A stretch of DNA of 64,000 nt from Terriglobales bacterium (GCA_035487355.1 DATHMF010000104.1:1-64000), one strand, 5' to 3'. Positions 1 to 9,197 are shown, numbered from the stretch's first letter. Notes: a model not told the origin generated them from the sequence alone. Numbers and translations are program-made.

Positions 1-534
1 GGGGTGATCCGCGCGGCGGTGGAGGCGGGGAAGAAGATCCACGTCTTTGCCGATGAGACCCGGCCCTTTCTGCAAGGCTCGCGTTTGACCGCATGGGAGC
101 TGAATAAAGACGGCATTCCGACGACCGTCATCTCCGACAACATGGCGGGCGCGATGATGCGCCAGGGCAAGATCGGCGCTGTCGTAGTCGGGGCCGACCG
201 CATTGCCGCCAACGGCGATGTAGCCAACAAGATTGGAACTTATACGGTTGCAGTGCTGGCAAAAGAGCATGGGATTCCGTTCTATGTGGCAGCGCCGTGG
301 TCCACGGTGGACCTGGCCACACCCGATGGCGATGGGATTCCCATCGAGCAGCGCGCTGCTACCGAGGTCACACACTTTGCCGGCAAGCGGCTTACTCCTG
401 AAGGTGTTGGGGTGGAAAATCCGGCGTTCGATGTCACGCCCAATAACTACATTGCCGCCATTATCACCGAGCGCGGACTGGCAAGAGCGCCGTACCAAAA
501 CTCTCTGAAGCAATTGGCCAATGGGAGGAAGTAA
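1..534 (+). CDS. mtnA: S-methyl-5-thioribose-1-phosphate isomerase, 3' part
   Basis: C-terminal ~177 residues of MtnA, which converts methylthioribose-1-phosphate to methylthioribulose-1-phosphate in cytoplasmic methionine salvage. The 5' end lies outside the window. The family motif GADRIAANGDVANKIGTY is present and includes the catalytic Asp; it is followed by the typical FYVAAPWSTVDL segment and the conserved end with NPAFDVTP. The frame is open from base 1, so the GTG at base 4 is not a real start. eIF2B-like paralogues share the fold, but the PWSTVDL and DVTP signatures fit MtnA well. No other salvage gene follows in the window. Confidence 0.95.
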   Translation, partial: GVIRAAVEAGKKIHVFADETRPFLQGSRLTAWELNKDGIPTTVISDNMAGAMMRQGKIGAVVVGADRIAANGDVANKIGTYTVAVLAKEHGIPFYVAAPWSTVDLATPDGDGIPIEQRAATEVTHFAGKRLTPEGVGVENPAFDVTPNNYIAAIITERGLARAPYQNSLKQLANGRK

Positions 535-751
535 GAAAGAAGAAAACAGTTCCCAGTTCTCAGTTGAAGAAACATTCAGCAATCAATTTAAGGCCTTCGC
601 TACTTTGACCTCCCACTTCGCGGAATCTAGGCGGGGTTCGCCAGCATCTAAGAAAATCAGTGCCAATCTTTAGTTGACCCGTCTCGGGCTGACGAATCAG
701 GCGCTGAGATGATATGTTGGAAAGCTTACCTATCTTGTAAGGAGAGGACTT

Positions 752-1174
752 ATGGAAAGAAAAGCAGGAGCAGTTTGGAAGGGCGGACTCAAGGACGGAA
801 AAGGAATCCTGACCACCGCCAGCGGAGTATTGACGGCCACACCCTACTCGTTCAGCACGCGTTTTGAAGATGGAAAAGGGACCAACCCGGAAGAGCTGAT
901 CGCCGCGGCCCATGCCGGATGTTTTTCCATGGCCCTCTCCGCGCAGCTGGGCAATGCCGGCATCACCGCGGAGAGCATCAGCACCGAAGCCACGCTTACG
1001 CTGCAGAAGCTGGAATCAGGCTTTACCATCACCAAAGTTCATCTTGATGTCACGGCCAAAATCCCCGGCGTAGATAAAGCCGCCTTTGAGAAGGCCGCCC
1101 AGGACGCCAAGAGCGGATGCCCGGTTTCGAAAGTGTTGAAAGCGGAGATCACGATGGATGCGAAGCTGATTTAG
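752..1174 (+). CDS. OsmC family peroxiredoxin-like protein
   Basis: A 140-residue OsmC-like protein, a cytoplasmic thiol peroxidase family acting on organic hydroperoxides. The two family cysteines are visible in the contexts HAGCFSMAL (mid protein) and SGCPVSKVL (near the C-terminus), and the length is that of the OsmC rather than the Ohr-only form. The segment SFSTRFEDGKGTNPEELIAAAHAG is the usual OsmC core, written here only as a landmark. The start is supported by AAGGAG at 739-744, seven bases before the ATG. It appears monocistronic, with about 220 bp of non-coding DNA upstream and no clear terminator. Confidence 0.93.
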   Translation: MERKAGAVWKGGLKDGKGILTTASGVLTATPYSFSTRFEDGKGTNPEELIAAAHAGCFSMALSAQLGNAGITAESISTEATLTLQKLESGFTITKVHLDVTAKIPGVDKAAFEKAAQDAKSGCPVSKVLKAEITMDAKLI

Positions 1175-1289
1175 AAGCAGTTCTCGGTTCTCAGTGGTCA
1201 GTTCGCGTGGATGAGGGTCTGATGAACCTGCGTCCCCTTCCGCTTCCTGCGGAATCCAACAAGCGCCAAACGCCTCGAGTTGGTGTAGG

Positions 1290-1487
1290 ATGGGCGGGAT
1301 GCAAGAGTCTGATCCTCGTTCTGGTAAGCGCAGTGAGACGCGGCTCCCGGAAACACTCAAGGCGGCCAAGCCCGCCGTCAATCCAGGCCAGTATTGTCCT
1401 AATTGCGGAGCGAAGCTGCATGATTCACGCTGCAAGCTGGCCTGCAAGACATGCGGATTTTATTTGAGCTGCTCTGATTTTTATTGA
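1290..1487 (+). CDS. Small zinc-ribbon protein
   Basis: A 65-residue protein. The first 33 residues are charged and probably disordered; the rest is a compact Cys-rich module with C36-P-N-C39, C48, C52-K-T-C55 and a final FYLSCSDFY containing C61. This pattern is that of a rubredoxin-like zinc ribbon. Similar short proteins ending in CGFYLSCSDFY-like tails occur in Acidobacteria and deltaproteobacteria, but I know of no assigned function. A possible alternative start is Met4. No strong ribosome-binding site is visible. The call rests on the cysteine spacing, which is unlikely to arise in a chance ORF. Confidence 0.6.
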   Translation: MGGMQESDPRSGKRSETRLPETLKAAKPAVNPGQYCPNCGAKLHDSRCKLACKTCGFYLSCSDFY

Positions 1488-1549
1488 TGAGCGGCCAGGG
1501 AATTCCTGGTCGTTGATCTGCGATTTTTCTATAAAAGCGCTGCGCGATA

Positions 1550-1864
1550 CTACTCACTATGCATGCGCAATAATTCACGGATTTCGCGGTTGATGCGGGC
1601 GGCGTCGCGAGCTGCCTGGTCAATGAGGGACAGCCACTTTTTATTGTTTTCATCAAGATTAGCCTGGCCGAGCAGGTAGGAGGCCTGCATGACGGTCTCC
1701 ATGGAGTTGCTCAGGTCATGCGCCAGCTTGCGGAGCTGTTGGCTCAATTCGGCAGGCATTTTTTTGCCGACGACGGAAAGAACCTCTTTTGTCTCTTGAA
1801 CATCTTTTTTTTCTTCTTTCTCCTCGGGAGGAGCGGAAGACTTCGTCTTCGGTTGTGGCGGCAT
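1550..1864 (-). CDS. Small histidine-kinase dimerisation-helix-like protein
   Basis: A 104-residue protein with a highly charged Lys/Glu-rich N-terminus (residues ~5-25) followed by two helices. Residues 45-65 contain LAHDLSNSMETVMQASYLL, which resembles the H-box helix of histidine kinases (HDL-N at His49); the second helix ends in REIRELLRMHSE. No ATPase domain follows, so this is not a kinase. It could be a histidine phosphotransfer-like or purely structural four-helix dimer. I cannot name a family. The region between it and the next gene (1865-2026) has no recognised feature. Confidence 0.6.
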   Translation of the reverse strand: MPPQPKTKSSAPPEEKEEKKDVQETKEVLSVVGKKMPAELSQQLRKLAHDLSNSMETVMQASYLLGQANLDENNKKWLSLIDQAARDAARINREIRELLRMHSE

Positions 1865-2026
1865 GAGGGAGTCCCTTCCGTTCTAAAGACAGTTTACATC
1901 TGACACAGGGCTGGGTCACTGCAGAATTAGAGCTAAGCTCCGATGTAAGAGCTGTTTTGGCCGCATGGCCACAACCTGCTGCAACTTTCGTAATCCCGAC
2001 CCTTGTGCCCGGTCCGAGCCCGCGTA

Positions 2027-2563
2027 CTATTTCTTGGTGGCTTTGCCCTCCATGAGGGTTGCCCATTCCCCAGTTTCAGACGCCATCTCGTATTTGAAGG
2101 TGTAAGAAGTTGGGGAGACTATTTTCATAGTGAACCGGCCCTTTATTTCCTTGCCTCCTATCTTGTCATTGCTCATCCAGGTCCAGGTATCGCCTTCGAC
2201 TGTGCCCGTGGAGTGATCGGCTTCTCCCATGCTGTTATAGGCATTGTAGGTGTAAACCTTGTCATCGGTTTTGTAGCCCATTACTGCGAGCTCCTTCCCC
2301 GGTCCCATGGGGCTGTTAAAATCAGAGTGTATGAGCAAGAAGAAATTACCCGGCATCCATTCGGTGCGGTCGATGCCGGTGAATTTACCACCCGGGCCAT
2401 AAGGGCTTGGCTTCATATCAGCTTCGGTGGCCCAAGTGCCCACAAAATAATCGAACCGCTTGAGCTCGGGACCGGGTTTGGGTGCTTGTGGCGGGGCCTG
2501 TGCGAAGACCGCAACAGACAAAAACAAAATCGTAATGAGAATTGTAGCCAGGCTTCGTTTCAT
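2027..2563 (-). CDS. Secreted DUF1579 family protein
   Basis: A 178-residue protein with a signal peptide (MKRSLATILITILFLSVAVF, cleavage near AFAQ) and a DUF1579 domain: KRFDYFVGTWATEADMKPSP, followed by repeated beta strands including MGYKTDDKVYTYNAYNSMGE and a C-terminal EWATLMEGKATKK. The fold is a lipocalin-like barrel; no biochemical activity is established for the family. The start at 2563 is chosen over an upstream in-frame Met at 2596 because GAAGGAGGAA lies just before it and the signal peptide then begins at the N-terminus. Likely periplasmic and monocistronic. Confidence 0.85.
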   Translation of the reverse strand: MKRSLATILITILFLSVAVFAQAPPQAPKPGPELKRFDYFVGTWATEADMKPSPYGPGGKFTGIDRTEWMPGNFFLLIHSDFNSPMGPGKELAVMGYKTDDKVYTYNAYNSMGEADHSTGTVEGDTWTWMSNDKIGGKEIKGRFTMKIVSPTSYTFKYEMASETGEWATLMEGKATKK

Positions 2564-2652
2564 AGATTCTTCCTCCTTCGAAAGTCGAGACAACAAATCT
2601 TAGGTTTGCGGGGAAGAGAAGTCAATCGGGCCGCTGACTTTCGAGTCGCAGT

Positions 2653-4977
2653 TTAAGGCGCTAAGGGATTCCATCCATCTTCTCCGGCGAGAAATTGTTT
2701 TGTGTGCCACTTCTCTGCCTCTTGAGTGCTGAGCTGATGCGAGTAGGGTTCACGGGCCTGAGCATTGGATCCGGGACCGGTTGAGTTGTATTCGCCGTAA
2801 AACGCGGTGGGAAGACTGGGCTTGCCGAAGCGCACCCACTCCGTCCATCCGGCGGGAATCACCGGAGCATCAATTTGGGCGTTCAGATACACGACGGTCG
2901 CATAAGGACGCCACGGCCGGCCCAGCGCGATCGTGGCAGCACGCGGCGCGGCGGTCAGGTGGCACTTATTGAAAACGTATCCGCTGCTCGACTGCTCGGC
3001 AGTGTGCCGGTCTTGCGCGGTGAACATCACGTTGCCAGTGGGGATGCCATGCAGTTCGCAATGATCGAAGACGGCCATGCTGTCGCCGAAGATGAAATCC
3101 ACACCACCCTCTATATAAGAGTTGGCGAAGTACTGGCGGGTGGGCAGGCATGGACCGTAATCTCCATAGCAGTAGCGGCTGGCGGCGAAGAGCGTATCCT
3201 GCGCGCCGAGTATGCGCAAATTCTTAAATATGCCCCGGTCGGCGGTAACCGCCAGCGCTACGGCTTGTCCTTTATCCACGCCAAAGTCATTGGCGATAGT
3301 GAGATGATCGAGCGTGACATCATCGGCTTCGACAAACACTGTAGCAGTATTAAAAGTTCCGCCGGCTGTCGAGGCGCCATTGTTATAGATGATGGTGGTC
3401 TGCGCGGGATCAGACGCCGCTCCATGCAAATGCACATGCGGCTTGCGGATGGTGACGACCTCGCGATAGGTGCCGGGCTTGACCAGAACGTCGCCGCCGG
3501 TCGAGGCGAGCGCGTCTATCGCCTTTTGGATGGAGGTAAAGCCGGCGCCATCTTCATTATTCTGGGCAACGATCACCGACTTCTTTTTGCCCGGAGATTC
3601 GATCGACCCGAGGCCAACGAGCACCTCCGGTTTCAGTGCAAAGGGGAATCCCACCGCATCAGGAGATTCGATTGACGTGAGATCAACGAGCACCTCCCAT
3701 TTCGGCGCAGCGGAGAATGCTGCTGCATCACAGGTTGCGCCAGGCGATGACTTCAAGCCATCACCGTTAAGCCCACCTATGCCCGCGACCACGGCATCGC
3801 GAAAATCAATGTCTTTGACGGCACCCTTGACGCCGGATAAGGACGAGACCATCTGGCCATCTGACTGTTGCACACCGAAAGGCTCAGCCACGTTGCGCAT
3901 GCAAATTTTATTGAAGTGGATATCGTGCGCCGCGCCGCCTTCGCCGCCCTTCAAATTAAAGTGAATGCCGGTGCGGGCACCTTCGATGGAGGCATTGTCG
4001 AGCGTTACTCCATGCACGTCGCCAAAGACGTCGTCACCGATGGAAACGCCGCCCGAGCCGAACAGATGCACATCATGCATATCAACCTGCGAGCTGGCCC
4101 CAAGAATGCTCGCCTTGATGACCAGTCCTTCGGCCGGCACGCGAATCCATGTATTGGTAACGCGCGCATCGAGCGCATTGCTGAGAAGCAATCCGGCTGA
4201 GGCCGCGGAATCTTCCGGCGAATCTACTTTAAGCCCCGCGACCACGAGCGCGGTGGTTTTGAAGATTGCAGCATGCATGCCGGCGGCATTGCGCAGGGTG
4301 ATGTCGATCATCCGGAATCCCTGCGACTCGTAGCTGGAAACAAGATCGGGCACCGGGACCGCCTTGCGGGATTTTTTAGCCAAGCGAACCAGCTCCCACC
4401 ACGACTTGCGTCCGTCCATTGCAGTGCCGTCCAGAGCGGCGTCGCCCTGGCCATCAATCACTCCCGATCCGGCCACGCCGCTGAAGGCCGCCTGATAGGC
4501 AAAGATAAATGGCTTGCAGGCAGGGACATTACTGTCGCTGCGAGTTAACGGCTCGCCACATTTTGCCGGCGGCAGATCGTAGTCGCGCGGGTTGCGCGAT
4601 GCATAGAGGGTCGCACCTTCCGCCACAAACAACGTAACGCCACGCGGCAAAATCAAGGGCGCCGATTCAAACGCCGTCTTCGCGCCATCGGCGAAGAGAA
4701 CAACTGCCTTGCCCGGACTGCAAAGGTTAAGCGCCGATTGAATCCTGGCAGTGTCGAGTTGACTGGCATCAAGCCGCCCAGCACCCGGACGCGTCCGATT
4801 CGCTGTGAGCGCAGCACATGCCTTAACCGGCATCTTCTCTACATCAGGCGTTGGTTCTGCGGCGCAGACCCTCGTTCCAACGCCTCCGATAAAAACAATA
4901 AAAGCGACAAGAACAGCGACAAGAACAGCAATGGCAACACAACTCAGCCTGAGCGCGGCAGTTTTCTTGATTCTCAT
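2653..4977 (-). CDS. Pectin methylesterase (CE8) fused to a degenerate GH28-like domain
   Basis: A 774-residue secreted protein. A hydrophobic signal covers residues ~8-40. Residues ~50-425 form a parallel beta-helix that aligns with GH28 polygalacturonases (SGVIDGQGDA at 171-180, then ITLRNAAGMHA), but the catalytic motifs are gone: the NTD site reads AASAG near 258-262, the GDD site reads PAEGLVIKAS (281-290) and the GHG site reads GSGGVSIG (307-314). Residues ~465-774 are a CE8 pectinesterase with all key residues: AQDTL (Asp594), GGVDFIFG (Asp627) and LGRPWRP (Arg687). A duplicated linker, EVLV-L-SIESP, occurs at 429-439 and 451-461. The CE8 part should demethylate pectin in the periplasm or outside; the GH28 part may only bind it. 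Confidence 0.9.
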   Translation of the reverse strand: MRIKKTAALRLSCVAIAVLVAVLVAFIVFIGGVGTRVCAAEPTPDVEKMPVKACAALTANRTRPGAGRLDASQLDTARIQSALNLCSPGKAVVLFADGAKTAFESAPLILPRGVTLFVAEGATLYASRNPRDYDLPPAKCGEPLTRSDSNVPACKPFIFAYQAAFSGVAGSGVIDGQGDAALDGTAMDGRKSWWELVRLAKKSRKAVPVPDLVSSYESQGFRMIDITLRNAAGMHAAIFKTTALVVAGLKVDSPEDSAASAGLLLSNALDARVTNTWIRVPAEGLVIKASILGASSQVDMHDVHLFGSGGVSIGDDVFGDVHGVTLDNASIEGARTGIHFNLKGGEGGAAHDIHFNKICMRNVAEPFGVQQSDGQMVSSLSGVKGAVKDIDFRDAVVAGIGGLNGDGLKSSPGATCDAAAFSAAPKWEVLVDLTSIESPDAVGFPFALKPEVLVGLGSIESPGKKKSVIVAQNNEDGAGFTSIQKAIDALASTGGDVLVKPGTYREVVTIRKPHVHLHGAASDPAQTTIIYNNGASTAGGTFNTATVFVEADDVTLDHLTIANDFGVDKGQAVALAVTADRGIFKNLRILGAQDTLFAASRYCYGDYGPCLPTRQYFANSYIEGGVDFIFGDSMAVFDHCELHGIPTGNVMFTAQDRHTAEQSSSGYVFNKCHLTAAPRAATIALGRPWRPYATVVYLNAQIDAPVIPAGWTEWVRFGKPSLPTAFYGEYNSTGPGSNAQAREPYSHQLSTQEAEKWHTKQFLAGEDGWNPLAP

Positions 4978-5157
4978 ACGGTGTCTAAATATACAACCGG
5001 CGGCGCTGACATTTGATTTTGGTCCCCAGTTTTTTGCCTCGTCGGCGGGTCCGGGGACGGGGTACTTGCATGGTAGTCATTTTGCCCTGCTTTTGCCGCC
5101 TCGCCCTCGCTGAAGTCACCTGAAATCTTGCACTTAGGCGGGGCGATGGGGCGCTCG

Positions 5158-5590
5158 GCTGGGGGACTTGCTGGGCAGTCCTCAGTTGTCTGTCCTCAGT
5201 CCTCAGCAAAAGCAACCGCAAAAGACTTTCGCCGCAGATGAACGCAGATCAACGCTGATTTTCGGGAAGATTGTAGCGGTCCACCCACCCCCACTTGCTG
5301 GCAGGTGTTTCTGGTGCCCAAAATCGCGTCTGACCCTCGTCATTATTGGCGAAAATCGTTCCAGGGCGGGGGACTTGCTGCTGGTCAAAAACAGCTCCAG
5401 TCATCAGTTCTCAGAATCCCAAATCGCAACAAATTTTCAAAGAGCTAAAGGGTCATGAAACCCCGCATTCTAGAATGCCTGGTTCTTTTGCAGTTGTTTT
5501 AACCGGCAACCGGTGGCTGGCAACTGCTTCTCAATGATGACCTGTAGTTTCCGGGGAAGCAAGGTTTTAGTGCCAGAATGGTATCACTCG
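5158..5590. repeat. Dispersed compound repeat, copy A
   Basis: A non-coding block shared with copies B (32530-33267) and C (45880-46415). The left part contains GCCGCAGATGAACGCAGATC, TTTTCGGGAAGATTG, CCCCCACTTGCTGGCAGGTG and TCATTATTGGCG; the right part starts at CAAATTTTCAAAGA (about 5428) and contains AAAGGGTCATGAAACC, the perfect palindrome GCATTCTAGAATGC (5465-5478) and CTCAATGATGACCTG. The order is the same in all copies. The gap 4978-5694 between the pectinesterase and GH127 genes contains nothing else apart from the hairpins listed next. Confidence 0.85.
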
Positions 5591-5632
5591 GTCCCTTGAT
5601 GGATGGTGTGAGTAACTAAAAAGATAAAGGGG

Positions 5633-5674
5633 GTGTGGGCAGGATGCCCACACGACAGCCGGCGAGACGCCGGC
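5633..5674. repeat. Two adjacent GC-rich hairpins (REP-like)
   Basis: Two perfect stem-loops lie in tandem: GTGTGGGCA-GGA-TGCCCACAC (5633-5653) and GCCGGCG-AGA-CGCCGGC (5658-5674). They sit 21 bases beyond the stop of the minus-strand GH127 gene, so they may act in its transcription end. No T-run follows. The paired-hairpin form resembles bacterial REP elements; a similar single hairpin occurs at 33604-33625. Confidence 0.7.
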
Positions 5675-5694
5675 GCTACGTCAAACTGAGCCAC

Positions 5695-7554
5695 CTACTC
5701 CACATTCTGGTACAGGCGATAGCTCTCGTCTCCAATTGCTGCGAATGGGCGGAGTATAAGGCTGCCTGTGTCTGCCTTTACAACCCAATCATCGGAGGAC
5801 TGCGACGCGGCGGTGGCGCTGAGCAATTGCTCACGCGTTATCTGACCGGGAAGATCACCCACCGCAAAAAGCGCAAGCGGGCCTCTCAATAATGCGACCA
5901 GGTTGGGGTTCTCGCTATCGACGGCCTGCAAGCGCAGCGGCATATCCATTTCAAACTCGACGCGATCGCCATTCTTCCAATGGCGCTGCAGAGCAAGAAA
6001 CTTTCCCGGCACAATCTCGTTTTCAACACGGCGGCCGTTCACGGAGAGCCTCGTCCTCGGGCCAGCCCACTCCGGGATGCGCAGATATACGGTGAACCTT
6101 TCCGGGCGAGCCAGCTTCAATTCCATCTGTACGGTATTGGTTTTGGGATAATCGGTTTTCAGTTCCAGTAAGCAGCGCGTTTTGTGCTGCGACCAGGTGA
6201 TCCGGGAAGGAATGAAGAGATTCACGTAGATGCCATCCTGCGCCCGGTAGTACGAACTGATGCCGTAATCGGCCGTCAATTGCGGAAATGTTCCCGAACA
6301 GCAAGGCCATTTGTCCTTGTGGTAGACCTTCTTGCCGTCGTTGTTGTAATCGGAATAGTAAAAGCTGGTGCCGTCAGGAAGGATAGGTTTGGCGCCGGCG
6401 ATGGTGTTGTAAAGCACCTGCTCCATGCTGTCGCCGTAACGCGAGTCGCGCGTGACCCGCAACAAATAACGCGTGATCTTAAGATGGCCGTAGGCGCCGC
6501 AGGGCGTTTCGAAGCTCGAGTGTGTAGCCCCCAGGCTTGCCGCCAGCTTGCCTTTGCCTGGTGTGAAGAAACTCTCGTTCGGCCCCCAGCCTCCGGTGGC
6601 GTAGCTTTGTTCCTGTACCATACGCAAACCGTTGGCCGCCGCGCGAAGATATTTCCCATCGTTCAAAACCAGGTAGGCCTGCATGGCGGAGCTCAATGCG
6701 TTGACGTGACTGTAAGCATGCTTGCCGGGAAGAACATTTTGGCCTTCCGCGAGCGGATCGAAGTAATCCTTGTGAAGAAAGCGGATTGCCAGATCACGAT
6801 AGCGCTCGCTTCCGCTACGCTGGTAAGCAAGAAAGAAGTTTTCGGGCAGCGTATAGCTTTCATCCCATGTGTAGGCGTTGTCCTTATGCGGCCTGGCTTT
6901 CTGCTCGTCTCGACTGAGAGCCTTCTCAGGAAGATGCCACAGCACTGCGTCGGTGCTGCGTGCCAGTACCTTAAGCGCCTGCGGGTCCCCAGCAAACTCG
7001 TGGGCATCTATAAGGCCGCAGCATATTTTGTCGAATGTGTAGGCCGGCAGATGATAATCCACATAAAATTTGCCTGCCAGATCAACGGTCTCGGCGTAGG
7101 CGAGAACCAGGCGATGTACTTTCTCCCGGGTAGCCTTGGAGCGTGTCACCGCGTGTGCCCTGGCCAGAGCGGAGAGGTACTGTCCAAAGCTGTGGCCGGG
7201 AATAAAGCCATGAAAGTTCTTTTTGGGATCGAAGTCGCTCGAATTGTCATACCATCCGCCCATGTCCGGACCGGGAGCAGGCAGTCCCGCACGCTGGCGG
7301 AAGGGTTTCAGCAGGGCGTCCTCGTCCAAATTTAAGAAGACCTGGTGATTATGATCGAATTGCCGGCGGAATAGACCTTCGAGCAACTGAACCTGGGAAT
7401 AGTCAAATACGGAGAGCGGCGGGGCGAGAGAAACCTGAGTTGGAGCACTCCACGCAGAAACAAACGGTGTGCAGAACGCTCCGCCAGCCGCCACCGCGCT
7501 CAGTTTCAGAAACTGCCGCCGGGATGTATTCCTATCGCGAAGCAACATTCGCAC
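5695..7554 (-). CDS. GH127-type beta-L-arabinofuranosidase (DUF1680), Tat-exported
   Basis: A 619-residue protein of the DUF1680/GH127-GH146 superfamily, which removes beta-linked L-arabinofuranose. The N-terminus carries a twin-arginine signal (SRRQFLKL at 11-18, then a hydrophobic stretch), so export is in folded form. The (alpha/alpha)6 barrel begins near residue 50. The metal/catalytic site is recognisable: a Glu-Cys pair in SSFETPCGAYGH and the Cys-Cys pair in KWPCCSGTFPQ; in characterised GH127 one of these Cys is the nucleophile and the others bind zinc. The Glu-Cys spacing differs by one residue from the Bifidobacterium enzyme. It lies upstream of nothing co-directional but follows the epimerase gene by 139 bp. 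Confidence 0.88.
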   Translation of the reverse strand: MRMLLRDRNTSRRQFLKLSAVAAGGAFCTPFVSAWSAPTQVSLAPPLSVFDYSQVQLLEGLFRRQFDHNHQVFLNLDEDALLKPFRQRAGLPAPGPDMGGWYDNSSDFDPKKNFHGFIPGHSFGQYLSALARAHAVTRSKATREKVHRLVLAYAETVDLAGKFYVDYHLPAYTFDKICCGLIDAHEFAGDPQALKVLARSTDAVLWHLPEKALSRDEQKARPHKDNAYTWDESYTLPENFFLAYQRSGSERYRDLAIRFLHKDYFDPLAEGQNVLPGKHAYSHVNALSSAMQAYLVLNDGKYLRAAANGLRMVQEQSYATGGWGPNESFFTPGKGKLAASLGATHSSFETPCGAYGHLKITRYLLRVTRDSRYGDSMEQVLYNTIAGAKPILPDGTSFYYSDYNNDGKKVYHKDKWPCCSGTFPQLTADYGISSYYRAQDGIYVNLFIPSRITWSQHKTRCLLELKTDYPKTNTVQMELKLARPERFTVYLRIPEWAGPRTRLSVNGRRVENEIVPGKFLALQRHWKNGDRVEFEMDMPLRLQAVDSENPNLVALLRGPLALFAVGDLPGQITREQLLSATAASQSSDDWVVKADTGSLILRPFAAIGDESYRLYQNVE

Positions 7555-7693
7555 CCTGATTTACAGACTCGGCCACACGGATGAGCGCCGGCAAAATCTT
7601 ATCAAACTCGCCGCTTCCCGGTTCGCTGAAAGCAAAATAGAGTTTGCTGTAGAGGGTGTAGAGTTCGTCGTATAGAGTAAGCGCCTCTCCCGT

Positions 7694-8827
7694 TTACTTG
7701 CTGCCTGGCTCTGAACGCGTGCTGAACTTGAGTACAGTAACCGTATGATAGCGCTCTCCGGGCTTCAGTTCCGTCGAGGGAAAGTTGGGATGGTTTGGAG
7801 AGTCGGGAAAGTGCTGCGTTTCCAGGCACAACCCAGACCGTTTCGGATAGACACGGCCCTGTTTGCCGGTGATGGTTCCATTAAGGAAGTTGCCGGAATA
7901 AAATTGCAGTCCGAGTTCGGTGGTGAGCACCTGCAACACGCGACCGGTAACGGGCTCGTAGAGTTCGGCGGCCTCGTTGAACTTACCCGGAGTTTTATCG
8001 AGCACCCAGTTGTGATCGTAGCCCTTGCCCTTCACAAGTTGATCATCAGCCGCGTCAATACTCTGACCAATTGCAGTTGATGTTCGAAAGTCAAAAGGCG
8101 TGCCTTCAACGGACTTCAACTCTCCGGTGGGAATAAGAGTGGAATCCACCGGTGTAAAGTGAGAGGCATTGATCTTGAGCTGGTGCTGCAGAATCGTATC
8201 CTTGCCCTGACCGGCAAGATTGAAATAAGAGTGGTTCGTCAGATTCACCACAGTAGCTTTATCCGTGGTAGCGAAATACTCGATGTGTAACGCGTCTTCG
8301 CTCAAAGTGTAGCGGACGGTGGCGGTGAGGGTCCCCGGATATCCCTGGTCTCCGTCTTTGCTCACATAGGTGAGCTCAATTCCATCCTTGATTGGCTTTG
8401 CCTTCCATACCACCTTGTCAAAGCCGCGCGTGCCGCCATGAAGCGAGTTTCCCCCGTCATTCTTGGACACGGAGTAAGTCTTGCCATCCAGGGTGAAGCT
8501 GCCATGGGCAATGCGGTTCCCGTACCGGCCGATGATCGCCCCAAAGTAAGGATTCTTGGCTACATACTGACTCAGCGAATCGTAACCGAGCACAACGTCG
8601 TCGGGATTTCCCTTACGATCGGGTACACGAAGAGAGACGATAATTCCGCCATAGGTGGTGATGCGCGCTTCGATCTTGCCACTGCGGAGGGTGTAAATCT
8701 CCACCGGCGTGCCGTCGTCAAGTTGATTGAAGGATTGTTTGGTGATCACCGTCTTCGCTTGTGCAACCAATGACACGAGCAAGATGCAAAAAACCGTAAG
8801 CTTGAAACCCGCGCCTACCAGAGACAT
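7694..8827 (-). CDS. Secreted aldose 1-epimerase (galactose mutarotase family)
   Basis: A 377-residue GalM-family enzyme that interconverts alpha and beta anomers of aldoses. Residues ~8-24 are a signal peptide ending LVAQAKT, so it acts in the periplasm, unlike cytoplasmic GalM. Landmarks are IIGRYGNRIAHGSFTLDG, the catalytic His in NLTNHSYFNLAG, the substrate-binding DHNWVLD and the catalytic Glu in SGLCLETQHFPDSPNHPNFP. The partner genes suggest arabinose or galactose freed from pectin side chains as substrate. A LacI-type box lies 130 bp upstream. Its coding strand and spacing fit co-transcription with the GH127 gene downstream. Confidence 0.93.
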   Translation of the reverse strand: MSLVGAGFKLTVFCILLVSLVAQAKTVITKQSFNQLDDGTPVEIYTLRSGKIEARITTYGGIIVSLRVPDRKGNPDDVVLGYDSLSQYVAKNPYFGAIIGRYGNRIAHGSFTLDGKTYSVSKNDGGNSLHGGTRGFDKVVWKAKPIKDGIELTYVSKDGDQGYPGTLTATVRYTLSEDALHIEYFATTDKATVVNLTNHSYFNLAGQGKDTILQHQLKINASHFTPVDSTLIPTGELKSVEGTPFDFRTSTAIGQSIDAADDQLVKGKGYDHNWVLDKTPGKFNEAAELYEPVTGRVLQVLTTELGLQFYSGNFLNGTITGKQGRVYPKRSGLCLETQHFPDSPNHPNFPSTELKPGERYHTVTVLKFSTRSEPGSK

Positions 8828-8956
8828 AGTTGTTCCTCTCCTGCGTGCAGATTAGTTTTCAACCGGGCAGAGCGACAGATCTCAGCAGCGCTTATGCTAA
8901 AGCAAAACGATTCGCCCAAGAACCCAGTCTGGCGACTTCCAAAGTCGCAATCTTGA

Positions 8957-8968
8957 GTAAACGCTTAC
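8957..8968. promoter_or_regulatory. LacI/CcpA-type operator-like box
   Basis: GTAAACGCTTAC, part of AGTAAACGCTTACAA, is a near-palindrome centred on CG and fits the general LacI-family operator (cre-like) pattern. It lies about 130 bp upstream of the epimerase start. The rest of the 8828-9255 gap has only the hairpin at 9198-9231. No LacI HTH regulator is encoded in the window, so the cognate protein is unknown. Confidence 0.4.
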
Positions 8969-9197
8969 AATACCATAGTGCCCAAGGGGCGGTAATCAAT
9001 TGCTCGTGGCGCACATGCAATTATTTCCGAAGCTGGCGCCAAAATTAATTAATGAGGAGTTACGTGAAAGACGAAATTCAATTGTGCTGCCGCTGTGCTG
9101 TTCGACATCCAAACGGGGGCCCATTGAAATTGCTCGGCACGAATGTCATGAACGTGAATTCATCTCAGGCATAAGGTTGAAAGCCGACGCAACAGCA

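Noticed and set aside
6184..7335. 383-codon plus-strand ORF
   Set aside because: Antisense to GH127; no recognisable domain.
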